Source of the DNA: UBA11606 sp049437325
GTDB taxonomy: Bacteria > Actinomycetota > Acidimicrobiia > Acidimicrobiales > Aldehydirespiratoraceae
DNA length: 64,000 nt
Direction of reading: 5' to 3'
NCBI GenBank assembly: GCA_049437325.1
Contig: JBMTIM010000009.1
Span: 1-64,000 of the forward strand
The notes under the pieces: generated by a model
Database searches by the model: none
What the model saw: only the letters and a program-made list of their open reading frames with translations
Told to the model about the DNA's origin: nothing
In this document: positions 42,601 to 50,830 of the stretch, piece after piece
How positions within the stretch are numbered: the first letter of the stretch is position 1
Layout of the letters: every line of letters starts with the position of its first letter
Position numbers and translations under genes: made by a program

Positions 42601-44844
42601 ATGGCCACCGTCACCCGGGTGCTTCCCTGGCGTCGAGCGGCCAATCGGTCGGCATCGGCTGAGATCGCCGAACTCCTCGCCGAGTTCACCAGACACCACC
42701 CGAAGGACAGCACCGAGCTCATCGAACGGGCGTTCACGATTGCCGACGGAGCCCATGCGGGTCAGCGACGGAAGTCCGGTGAGCCATACATCCGTCATCC
42801 AGTCGCTGTTGCGACCGTTGTCGCCCAGCAGGGCCTCGACGACGTCACCATTGCCGCTGCGTTGCTGCACGACGCGGTCGAGGACACCTCGGTTGGTCTG
42901 GAAGATCTCGAACGGGAGTTCGACGCAGAACTCGCAATGATCGTCGACGGCGTCACGAAGCTCGACCGCGTGCGCTACGACTCCAAGGAGGAACAACAGG
43001 CCGCCACGATGCGAAAGATGATCGTGGCGATTGCGCAGGACCTTCGGGTCCTGATCATCAAGCTCTCCGACCGGCTCCACAATCTGCAAACGATCGCAGC
43101 GATGCCGGCGTTCAAGCAGGAACGAAGCGCTCGCGAGACCCTCGACGTCTACGCTCCGCTGGCCCATCGCCTCGGAATGCAAGACATGAAAATGCAACTC
43201 GAGGATCTTTCGTTCGCAGCGCTGCACCCTCGTCGCTATGCCGAGATCGATCAGATGGTCCAACAGCGAGCTCCGGAGCGCGACATCTATCTCGCCCAGG
43301 TTCTGGGCGACGTGCAGGCCCGGCTCGCCGAACTCGGGATTCGAGCGGAGGTTGTGGGCAGGCCCAAACACCTCTGGTCCATCTACGAGAAGATGGTCGT
43401 CAAGGGGCGGAGTTTCGACGAGATCTTCGACCTGATCGCCATCCGTGTCATCTGCGACTCGGTCCGTGACTGCTACGGCGCACTTGGTTCGATCCACGCC
43501 ACATGGCGACCGGTCCAGGGCCGCTTCAAGGATTACATCGCGATGCCCAAGTTCAACCTCTACCAGTCGTTGCACACGACGGTGGTTGGGCCGCAAGGAA
43601 AGTCGCTCGAGGTGCAGCTCCGTACGAGAGAGATGCACGCCCGCGCCGAGTTCGGGGTTGCCGCCCATTGGGACTACAAGGACGACTCTCCAGGCGGCGA
43701 TCTCGCCTGGCTGAACCGAATCGTCGAATGGCAGCAGGAGACCGAAGATCCGTCGGAGTTCATGTCGAATCTGAAGGTCGACCTCGATCAGGACGAAGTC
43801 TTCGTGTTCACACCGAAGGGCAGGGTCATCGAGCTGCCGGTTGGAGCGACACCCGTCGACTTTGCCTACACGATCCACACCGATGTGGGCCATACCTGTA
43901 TCGGCTCCAAGGTGAACGACCGGCTGGTGCCGCTCGACACTCGGCTCGAGTCCGGTGACAAGGTCGAGATCCTCACCTCCAAGGTGGAGGGTGCCGGCCC
44001 CAGCAGGGACTGGCTCAAGTTCGTCGCCAGTCGTCGAGCATCGAACAAGATCAAGCAGTGGTACACCAAAGAGCGTCGTGAGGACGCGATCGAGGAGGGA
44101 AGCGAAGACCTCATCCAGGCGCTCCGCCGAGAGGGCCTTCCGGCTCGACGAATCCTGAAGGAAGCGGTGTTCGCCGACGTGCTTGCGGCGATGAACTATG
44201 TCGACGAGGACGCGCTGTTCGCAGCGATCGGCGAAGGGCACGTCGGCGCGTCCACCGTTGCCGAGCGAATCGGACGTGAGTTGCGGGGCGAGGACGACAC
44301 GCCGCAACTGGGTGAGCGTTCACGGCTGCCTTCGACAGTGTCGCGCCGAAGCGGAGTCCGAACGCGCGCCACGCATCAGGTGGGCGTGCATGTCGAGGGG
44401 CTCGACGACATCATGATCCGGCTGTCGAGGTGCTGCTCCCCAGTTCCACCTGACGAAATCATCGGGTTCGTCACCCGAGGTCGTGGGGTGTCGATTCATC
44501 GCAGCGACTGTCTCAACGGCGCCGAACTCTCCGAGGGGCAACCCGATCGGCTGATCGAGGTCGAGTGGGACGCCGAGCACCAGGGTCAGTTTCCCACCAC
44601 GATCGAGGTCAAGGCACTCGACCGCGGCTCCCTCCTCGTCGATGTGGCGAGGGTCCTGGCCGATCACGGCCTCAACGTCACCGGAGTGTCGACCGAGACC
44701 GGCAACGATGCCGTGGCCATCATGCAGTTCGACTTCGAGTTGGCCGACGTCAGCCAGCTCGATTCGGTGCTGTCCTCGCTCTACAACGTCGAGTCGGTCT
44801 ACGAGGCCTACCGGCTGCTCCCCGGTGCAACGAATCGCCGCTGA
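42601..44844 (+). CDS. relA: Bifunctional (p)ppGpp synthetase/hydrolase Rel
   Basis: The stringent response enzyme, 747 residues: HD hydrolase domain with ALLHDAVEDT at about 83 and DRLHNLQT at about 158, then the synthetase domain. RFKDYIAMPKFNLYQSLHTTV has the RxKD form of bifunctional Rel enzymes, not the ExDD of RelA. TGS follows at about 400 (VFVFTPKGRVIELPVGATPVDFAY), then a helical part and a zinc-finger-like region with RCCSPVP. An ACT domain is at the C-terminus. Confidence 0.97.
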   Translation: MATVTRVLPWRRAANRSASAEIAELLAEFTRHHPKDSTELIERAFTIADGAHAGQRRKSGEPYIRHPVAVATVVAQQGLDDVTIAAALLHDAVEDTSVGLEDLEREFDAELAMIVDGVTKLDRVRYDSKEEQQAATMRKMIVAIAQDLRVLIIKLSDRLHNLQTIAAMPAFKQERSARETLDVYAPLAHRLGMQDMKMQLEDLSFAALHPRRYAEIDQMVQQRAPERDIYLAQVLGDVQARLAELGIRAEVVGRPKHLWSIYEKMVVKGRSFDEIFDLIAIRVICDSVRDCYGALGSIHATWRPVQGRFKDYIAMPKFNLYQSLHTTVVGPQGKSLEVQLRTREMHARAEFGVAAHWDYKDDSPGGDLAWLNRIVEWQQETEDPSEFMSNLKVDLDQDEVFVFTPKGRVIELPVGATPVDFAYTIHTDVGHTCIGSKVNDRLVPLDTRLESGDKVEILTSKVEGAGPSRDWLKFVASRRASNKIKQWYTKERREDAIEEGSEDLIQALRREGLPARRILKEAVFADVLAAMNYVDEDALFAAIGEGHVGASTVAERIGRELRGEDDTPQLGERSRLPSTVSRRSGVRTRATHQVGVHVEGLDDIMIRLSRCCSPVPPDEIIGFVTRGRGVSIHRSDCLNGAELSEGQPDRLIEVEWDAEHQGQFPTTIEVKALDRGSLLVDVARVLADHGLNVTGVSTETGNDAVAIMQFDFELADVSQLDSVLSSLYNVESVYEAYRLLPGATNRR

Positions 44845-44875
44845 GGGCACCCGCTGAGCAGCCGCCATGCGCCGG

Positions 44876-44881
44876 TAACCT
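44876..44881 (+). promoter_or_regulatory. -10 box of hisS
   Basis: TAACCT, 8 nt before the hisS GTG, no Shine-Dalgarno. Confidence 0.5.
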
Positions 44882-44889
44882 GAGCGCTC

Positions 44890-46155
44890 GTGGCCGCTCC
44901 GACCTTTCGTGCCCCCAAAGGCACTCGCGACATTTTGCCCCCTGAGTCGGGGCGACGCCGCGCGGCGCTCGATGCATTCGCCGAGCAGGCAGAGCTCGCA
45001 GGTTTCGGCGAGATCATGTCGCCGCTCTTCGAGGACCTCGGAGTGTTCAAGCGCCTTGGAGAGTCGACCGACGTGGTGACCAAGGAGATGTTCGATTTCT
45101 TCGACAAGGGAGACCCTCCTCAACACCTCGCCCTCCGCCCAGAACTGACCGCTTCGGTGTGTCGAGGATTTGCTGAACACCGACCAACCCCGCCGTGGAA
45201 GGTCTGGTACGAGGGGCCGCAGTTCCGATACGAGCAGCCACAGGCCGGCCGGTACCGCCAGTTCCACCAGGTCGGCGTCGAAACGCTCGGCACCGACGAC
45301 CCGCAAGCGGACATCGACGTCATTGCGCTCGGCTGGAACTTCTATGCCTCTCTCGGTCTCCGGCGGATCTCTCTGCTGCTCAATTCGCTCGGCGATCCTT
45401 CGTGCCGGCCTGCGTACCTCGACGCGCTCCGCAGGTATCTGAGCGACAACCAGGCATCGTTGTCGGCGCAGTCACGCGTCACGCTCGAGCGCAATCCGCT
45501 TCGCGTGCTCGACTCCAAACGTCGTGAGGATGCCGAGATCGTCGCAGCTGCGCCGCTGATGGTCGACTTCCTCACCGACGAAACGCGCGATCACTTCGAT
45601 GCAGTGTGTGCTGGGCTCGACCAGCTCGGCATTCCCTATGAGCTGTCGCCTCGGCTTGTGCGTGGGCTCGACTACTACACCCGGACTACCTTCGAATTTG
45701 TCGCCGAAGCCCTCTCGACCGCCCAGAATGCCGTCGGTGGTGGCGGGCGCTACGACGGACTCGTCGAAGACCTCGGTGGCCCTCCAACACCCGGTATCGG
45801 GTTTGCCCTCGGCCTCGATCGAATTCTGCTGGCCTGTGACGCCGAGGATGTCTTCGCCACCCCTGCACCGGTGACGAAGGTCTTCGTCGTCGACGTGACC
45901 GGCGGAAGTCATGCCCTCGTCGTCTGCAACGCGCTCCGGGCTGCCGGGATCGGGGCTGATCGAACCTACGACGGTCGGTCGATGAAAGCCCAGATGAAGG
46001 TTGCCGATCGGTCCGGCGCCCTGTTGGCGGCCATCATCGGCGAAGACGAAGTCGCCAGCGGCGAGGTCACCCTTCGCGATCTCCGCAGTGACACCGGCCA
46101 GCACCGAGTCGCCCTCGACGATCTCGTCCCGTCCGTGGCCCGTCTGCTTCTGTAG
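44890..46155 (+). CDS. hisS: Histidyl-tRNA synthetase
   Basis: A class II synthetase of 421 residues for tRNA-His. APKGTRDILPPES at the start, motif 2 WYEGPQFRYEQPQAGRYRQFHQ at about 105, the HisA motif LVRGLDYYTRTTFEF at about 258 and GGGGRYDGLVEDLGGP, motif 3 GIGFALGLDRIL. The anticodon domain starts at about 325. Because of the leaderless-type promoter, it appears to be transcribed apart from rel. Confidence 0.97.
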   Translation: MAAPTFRAPKGTRDILPPESGRRRAALDAFAEQAELAGFGEIMSPLFEDLGVFKRLGESTDVVTKEMFDFFDKGDPPQHLALRPELTASVCRGFAEHRPTPPWKVWYEGPQFRYEQPQAGRYRQFHQVGVETLGTDDPQADIDVIALGWNFYASLGLRRISLLLNSLGDPSCRPAYLDALRRYLSDNQASLSAQSRVTLERNPLRVLDSKRREDAEIVAAAPLMVDFLTDETRDHFDAVCAGLDQLGIPYELSPRLVRGLDYYTRTTFEFVAEALSTAQNAVGGGGRYDGLVEDLGGPPTPGIGFALGLDRILLACDAEDVFATPAPVTKVFVVDVTGGSHALVVCNALRAAGIGADRTYDGRSMKAQMKVADRSGALLAAIIGEDEVASGEVTLRDLRSDTGQHRVALDDLVPSVARLLL

Positions 46156-46203
46156 TACCGCCTGATCCCTCCTGTTCGCTCCAACCAAGAAACCATCACC
46201 ACC

Positions 46204-47964
46204 ATGCAGGACCTGACCACTTCGATGCGCACCGACATGTGCGGCCACCTCACTGCAGCAGATGCAGGACGAACCGTCTCGGTGTGCGGCTGGGTCGATC
46301 GTCGGCGTGAGCACGGCGAACATCTGGCATTCATCGACCTGCGCGACCACACCGGAGTGGTGCAGTGTGTCGTGAACTCGAGTCACGACCTTCGCAGTGA
46401 GTATGTCGCCCGAATGACCGGCGACGTTCGGCTGCGCCCGGACGACACCGCCAATCTCGATCTCGCCACCGGCGAGATCGAGATCGAGGTGCGCGAGATC
46501 GAGATCTTGGCCGAGGCCGAACCCCCGCCGTTCCCGCTCGACGAACGAACCGATGTCGACGAAACCATTCGGTTGCGCCACCGGTATGTCGATCTCCGCA
46601 AGGGTCGCATGCAGCGCAATCTCCGAACCCGTGCGTTGGTGAACTCGGCCGTTCGCCGTGGGATGGAAGAGCAGGGTTTCGTCGAGATCGAGACACCGAT
46701 GCTGATCGCGTCGACCCCGGAAGGTGCCCGCGACTTCGTGGTTCCGTCTCGCAAGGAACCCGGCTCCTTCTACGCACTCCCGCAGAGCCCGCAGCTGTTC
46801 AAACAGCTCTGCATGGTCGGAGGAATCGATCGCTATTACCAGATCGCCCGTTGCCTCCGCGACGAAGATCTGCGTGCCGACCGCCAGTTCGAGTTCATGC
46901 AGCTCGACGCAGAGATGAGCTTCGTCAACCAGGAAGACGTCTTCACTGCGATCGGTCACGCAGTTGCAAACGCTGCCGAAGCCGTGACCGGCGATCGGCC
47001 CTCGGTCTTTCCCCGTATGACGTGGCTCGAGGCCCAAGAGCGGTTCGGTTCCGACAAACCCGACACCCGCTTCGGGATGGAACTCGTCGAACTCACGTCC
47101 ATCTTCGAGGGCACCGAGGCCCGTGTGTTCCAGGCGCCGTGCGTGAAAGGCATTCGCATGGAGGGCGGTGTCGAGGCGCTGAGCCGCAACCAGATCGACG
47201 CCCTGGTCGACACCTGCCAGCGCTGGGGAGCGAAGGGTCTCGCATGGATGAAGGTGATCGCCGGTGACTCGGGGCCGGCACTCGATGCCGGCGTCGCCAA
47301 GTTCCTCTCGGGCACCGAGTCGACCGCCGTTATCGACGCGCTGGATGCCGTGCCCGGGGACATGGTCTTTCTGGTGGCCGACGAGCGTCGCGTCGTGCGC
47401 CATGTACTGGGCCTGCTCCGGCTTGAGCTCGGCAAGCCACCGGTGAATGAGGGCGGGCTCAATTTCCTGTGGATCGTCGACTTCCCGCTGTTCGAGACGA
47501 TTGCCGAGAACGGCATGCCGGTGCCGGCTCACCATCCGTTCACCATGCCCCACGAGGATGACTGGGGACTGCTCGAGCAGACCGGGGAGGCGCTTCTCGA
47601 GGTTCGTTCCCAGTCCTACGATCTCGTGCTGAACGGCTGGGAACTCGGTTCTGGCTCGATCCGGATCAACCGTTCGGACGTGCAGAATCGCATCTTCGAA
47701 CTGCTGGGAATCGGTGAGCAGGAGCGTCAGTCGAAATTCGGTTTCTTCATCGATGCCTTCCAATACGGCGCTCCCCCGCACGGCGGCTTCGCCTTCGGTC
47801 TCGATCGCCTGGTTGCGCTGCTGGCTGGAGAGACCAACATCCGAGAGGTCATCGCGTTTCCCAAGACGCAGTCGGGAGCCGATCCGCTCACCAACGCCCC
47901 ATCGCAGATCGATGGAGGACATCTCGACGAATTGGGTCTCCGGGTCCTTCCCCCGGCCACCTGA
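46204..47964 (+). CDS. aspS: Aspartyl-tRNA synthetase
   Basis: A bacterial-type AspRS of 586 residues. N-terminal OB anticodon domain (CGWVDRRREHG), the class II core with SRKEPGSFYALPQSPQLFKQ, the GAD insertion of bacterial enzymes, and motif 3 GGFAFGLDRLVALLAGETNIREVIAFPK. Whether it also makes Asp-tRNA-Asn cannot be read from the sequence. The ATG has neither a ribosome site nor a -10 box close by; a 48-nt gap follows hisS. Confidence 0.96.
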   Translation: MQDLTTSMRTDMCGHLTAADAGRTVSVCGWVDRRREHGEHLAFIDLRDHTGVVQCVVNSSHDLRSEYVARMTGDVRLRPDDTANLDLATGEIEIEVREIEILAEAEPPPFPLDERTDVDETIRLRHRYVDLRKGRMQRNLRTRALVNSAVRRGMEEQGFVEIETPMLIASTPEGARDFVVPSRKEPGSFYALPQSPQLFKQLCMVGGIDRYYQIARCLRDEDLRADRQFEFMQLDAEMSFVNQEDVFTAIGHAVANAAEAVTGDRPSVFPRMTWLEAQERFGSDKPDTRFGMELVELTSIFEGTEARVFQAPCVKGIRMEGGVEALSRNQIDALVDTCQRWGAKGLAWMKVIAGDSGPALDAGVAKFLSGTESTAVIDALDAVPGDMVFLVADERRVVRHVLGLLRLELGKPPVNEGGLNFLWIVDFPLFETIAENGMPVPAHHPFTMPHEDDWGLLEQTGEALLEVRSQSYDLVLNGWELGSGSIRINRSDVQNRIFELLGIGEQERQSKFGFFIDAFQYGAPPHGGFAFGLDRLVALLAGETNIREVIAFPKTQSGADPLTNAPSQIDGGHLDELGLRVLPPAT

Positions 47965-47979
47965 ACGACGCAGCCGCTC

Positions 47980-47997
47980 GACCGGCGGACCCCGGTC
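47980..47997. terminator. GC hairpin between convergent aspS and a hypothetical gene
   Basis: A perfect 6-bp stem, GACCGG and CCGGTC, with a 6-nt loop, 16 bp after the aspS stop. No U tract. Confidence 0.45.
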
Positions 47998-48029
47998 CTC
48001 GTCGGTGTTCTTCGGCTCGGTGCCGTGGA

Positions 48030-48623
48030 TCAGCGGAGCTGGAATGTTGCGACCACGGCATCGTCGGGCACGGTCGCCAGACGATCGCCCAGCACTGCTC
48101 GGATGGCGTCAGCCGATCCCATGATCTGCACGAGCACGGTCGCGTCCCGACGTGCGGCGGCGATCGAGCGTTCGTCGGGCAGGGAGAGCACGAAGCCGAG
48201 TCGTTCGAGTTCGGCGGCAAGCGCCTCTGCGACGACCTCGGGTGATGCCGTGGTTGTCAGGCAGAGCAACCGGCGTGGATCGATGTCATCGGCGACCAGC
48301 GGCGACAGATCGGCGGGCATCGTGATCCCTGCGAGCGCCTGGGCCAGCGTCTCGGCCTGCGGATCCCCGGAGGCGTCGGGTGCAGCTTGCAAGGACCGAC
48401 GCTCGTGCGGATCGGCGGCGGGCGTGTCGTCCGGTGGCTCCTGCGTGGCGAGTTTCGCCTCGAACGCCGCGATCCTGTCATCCCGATCGGAGGACGTCAG
48501 CGGCTGCCGTTCGTGAGGTGCTTGGTCGGCTCGCAGGGTGCGGGAGGTGACGAGTCGGCGCACGAAGATCAGGATCGACACGGCGGTCCAGATCCAGAAC
48601 ATCACGACGAGGAGATCGACCAC
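48030..48623 (-). CDS. Membrane-anchored hypothetical protein
   Basis: About 197 residues: an N-terminal helix (VDLLVVMFWIWTAVSILIFVRRLV), a charged, Pro-rich linker and a C-terminal domain of about 90 residues with LVADDIDPRRLLCLTTTASPEVVAEALAAELERLGF. I recognise no family. The GTG at 48623 keeps the complete helix; an ATG seven codons in (48602) would also be possible. It is divergent from rarA and convergent with aspS. Confidence 0.65.
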   Translation of the reverse strand: MVDLLVVMFWIWTAVSILIFVRRLVTSRTLRADQAPHERQPLTSSDRDDRIAAFEAKLATQEPPDDTPAADPHERRSLQAAPDASGDPQAETLAQALAGITMPADLSPLVADDIDPRRLLCLTTTASPEVVAEALAAELERLGFVLSLPDERSIAAARRDATVLVQIMGSADAIRAVLGDRLATVPDDAVVATFQLR

Positions 48624-48691
48624 ACATGCCCATCGGCAGCGAGCGACACCTCCTGAGCGTGTGGGCGGAGGCTGTTGCCGGTATCGGCCGG

Positions 48692-48697
48692 TAGGGT
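48692..48697 (+). promoter_or_regulatory. -10 box of rarA
   Basis: TAGGGT, 7 nt before the rarA GTG; supports this start over the GTG ten codons upstream. Confidence 0.5.
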
Positions 48698-48704
48698 CGC
48701 TTCC

Positions 48705-50042
48705 GTGGGGGAGGACCTGTTCAGTGCTGCAGCCGACGAACGCCTTTCGCGCCGCTCTCCGCTCGCTGCACGCCTGCGGCCTCGGCACCTCGACGATGTC
48801 GTGGGGCAGCGCCATCTGCTCGCACCCGGCAAGCCACTGCGTACTCTCATCGAGGACGACCGACTGTCCTCGGTGATCCTGTGGGGCCCTCCCGGCACCG
48901 GCAAGACGAGCCTCGCTCGTCTGATTGCCACCACCACGGAGAAGTCGTTCGTCGAACTCTCTGCGGTCACTGCATCGGTCAAGGATGTGCGGGAACAGAT
49001 CGCAGCAGCCCGCCATCGATTGGGAGAGCGTGGTTCGGGCACGATCCTGTTCCTCGACGAGGTGCATCGATTCAACAAGGCACAGCAGGACACGCTCCTG
49101 CCTGCGGTCGAGGAGGGGCTGATCGTCTTGATCGGCGCAACGACGGAGAACCCTCACTTCGAGGTCAACCCACCGTTGATGTCTCGCTCGACATTGTTCC
49201 GTCTGGCTGCCCTCGACGATGCCGATCTTGCGACGTTGGTTCGCCGTGGGTTCGAGGTCGAGGGTGCCTCGGCCGACGATGATGCCGTTGCCCACATTGC
49301 CCACCGCGCCGGCGGTGACGGTCGGCACGCACTCACCAGCGCCGAAGTTGCGGCGGCGTTGGCAGCTGCCCGGGGCAGGCCGATCCACGTGACGATCGAC
49401 GATGCCGAGGGCGCGGTCGACGCGAAGGCTGTTCGCTATGGGCGCGACGGGCACTACGACGTCATTTCAGCCTTCATCAAGAGCATTCGTGGTTCTGATG
49501 CCGACGCTGCGGTGTACTGGCTGGCTCGCATGCTCGAAGCAGGGGAGGACCCGCGCTTCATTGCCCGCAGGTTGGTGATCCACGCATCAGAGGACATCGG
49601 ACTCGCCGACCCACAGGCACTCCTCGTTGCCACCGCCGCTGCGCACGCTGTCGAGTTCGTCGGGTTGCCCGAGGCACAGCTCAACCTTGCGCAGGCCACA
49701 CTGCATCTCGCCACGTCCCCGAAGTCGAATCGTGTCACCCGAGCGATCCTCGATGCGCGAGCTGCAGCCCGCGAAGCCGGTACCGGTGAGGTTCCCCCGC
49801 ATCTGCGCGACGCGCATTACGCCGGGGCCGACTCGCTTGGACACGGGACTGGCTATCGGTACCCGCACGACGAACCCGAAGGCTGGGTCGAACAGCGGTA
49901 CCTTCCCGACGAGATGGTCGGCCGCACCTTCTACGATCCCAGCTCCCATGGGCGCGAAGGTCGATTGCGGGAGTGGTGGCCCGGCCATCGTGAGGTCGAC
50001 ACCGGCACCACCGACACCACCGATAGCCATGTGGTTGACTGA
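48705..50042 (+). CDS. rarA: Replication-associated recombination protein RarA (MgsA)
   Basis: An AAA+ ATPase of 445 residues acting at stalled replication forks. RPRHLDDVVGQRHLL at about 25, Walker A GPPGTGKTS at about 62, Walker B TILFLDEVHRFNKAQQD at about 113, and sensor 1 LIGATTENPHFEVNPPLMSR. The C-terminal tetramerisation part has DVISAFIKSIRGSDADAAVYWLARM and EDIGLADP. The same place between aspS and alaS as in M. tuberculosis. Confidence 0.95.
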   Translation: MGEDLFSAAADERLSRRSPLAARLRPRHLDDVVGQRHLLAPGKPLRTLIEDDRLSSVILWGPPGTGKTSLARLIATTTEKSFVELSAVTASVKDVREQIAAARHRLGERGSGTILFLDEVHRFNKAQQDTLLPAVEEGLIVLIGATTENPHFEVNPPLMSRSTLFRLAALDDADLATLVRRGFEVEGASADDDAVAHIAHRAGGDGRHALTSAEVAAALAAARGRPIHVTIDDAEGAVDAKAVRYGRDGHYDVISAFIKSIRGSDADAAVYWLARMLEAGEDPRFIARRLVIHASEDIGLADPQALLVATAAAHAVEFVGLPEAQLNLAQATLHLATSPKSNRVTRAILDARAAAREAGTGEVPPHLRDAHYAGADSLGHGTGYRYPHDEPEGWVEQRYLPDEMVGRTFYDPSSHGREGRLREWWPGHREVDTGTTDTTDSHVVD

Positions 50043-50048
50043 GGACTC

Positions 50049-50441
50049 ATGAGCGCCACGGATCTCGCCGCGATCGTCGTCACTGTCGTTTGTCTGCTCG
50101 TCGTGGGCGTCCTCGGGGTCGCAATCCAAGCCCTCGTGCGCACGTTGCGAGAGCTGCGGCTCACCGTCGACGAGTTGCGGGCAAGCACCCTGCCGATGGT
50201 CGACGATCTCCAACGCACCGTGAACCGAGCCGGTGACGAACTCGAGCGGGTCGACGGGGTACTCGACCGAGCCGAACGCATCACTGCAACCGTCGATGTT
50301 GCAAGCCGACTTGGGTATCGAGCCTTCGCACCGCCGGTGATCAAGACCCTTTCGGTCGTGCGGGGTACCAGCCGGGCCGCCAAGGTGATTGCGCGGCCGC
50401 GGCGACGGAGTGCCATCGATGTCAAGGGTCACCGAAGGTAG
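50049..50441 (+). CDS. DUF948-like small membrane protein
   Basis: A protein of 130 residues with one N-terminal helix (about 6-28) and a long amphipathic helix (LRTVDEL-type heptads up to about 85), and a basic C-terminus. The layout is that of DUF948 proteins, whose function is unknown. It begins 6 nt after rarA and is followed at once by another small gene, so it belongs to the rarA operon. Confidence 0.75.
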   Translation: MSATDLAAIVVTVVCLLVVGVLGVAIQALVRTLRELRLTVDELRASTLPMVDDLQRTVNRAGDELERVDGVLDRAERITATVDVASRLGYRAFAPPVIKTLSVVRGTSRAAKVIARPRRRSAIDVKGHRR

Positions 50442-50446
50442 GGCAG

Positions 50447-50803
50447 GTGAAGCGAACGTTCTACACGGCGGTGGGCTACACCCTCGGGGTCGGCACCGGC
50501 TGGTACGTCCAACGTCGGCTCAAACGGACCGTCGAGAAGGTCGCGCCCGATCAGGTGGTTGCCGAGGTCCGCGATCGTGGTCGTCAGGTTGCCGATGCCG
50601 GTGTGCAGGCCGCCACACGAGCGCGCGACCTGGCGGTCAATTTCCGCGATGCCACCCAGGAGGGCATGGCGACCATTCGTCGGGAACACGCCGATCTGTT
50701 GGCGGAGTTCGCAACCGATGAGGCCATGCACACCGGTCCGGCCCGACGACTTCCCGGTCGGGGCGACACGCAGTCCGGTGGGGGATTTCGCCCCCGCCAC
50801 TGA
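50447..50803 (+). CDS. Hypothetical protein between rarA and alaS
   Basis: A protein of 118 residues: a short hydrophobic N-terminal stretch (TFYTAVGYTLGVGTGWYVQRR), then an amphipathic, charged helix with RDRGRQVADAGVQAATRARDL, and a disordered C-terminus. Proteins of this shape accompany the DUF948-like gene upstream of alaS in many actinobacteria. GTG start. No function known to me. Confidence 0.7.
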   Translation: MKRTFYTAVGYTLGVGTGWYVQRRLKRTVEKVAPDQVVAEVRDRGRQVADAGVQAATRARDLAVNFRDATQEGMATIRREHADLLAEFATDEAMHTGPARRLPGRGDTQSGGGFRPRH

Positions 50804-50815
50804 ATGGCGCGCCGG

Positions 50816-50821
50816 TAGGCT
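50816..50821 (+). promoter_or_regulatory. -10 box of the alaS operon
   Basis: TAGGCT, 9 nt before the alaS ATG, no Shine-Dalgarno. Confidence 0.5.
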
Positions 50822-50830
50822 GATTTCCGC

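Noticed and set aside
41614..44307. 897-residue open frame on the minus strand opposite secF, apt and rel
   Set aside because: It lies antisense to three clearly conserved genes, has no recognisable domain and an Arg/Asp/His-rich composition typical of shadows in GC-rich DNA.
45472..47922. 816-residue minus-strand frame opposite hisS and aspS
   Set aside because: Antisense to two well-conserved synthetase genes; no motif or promoter.
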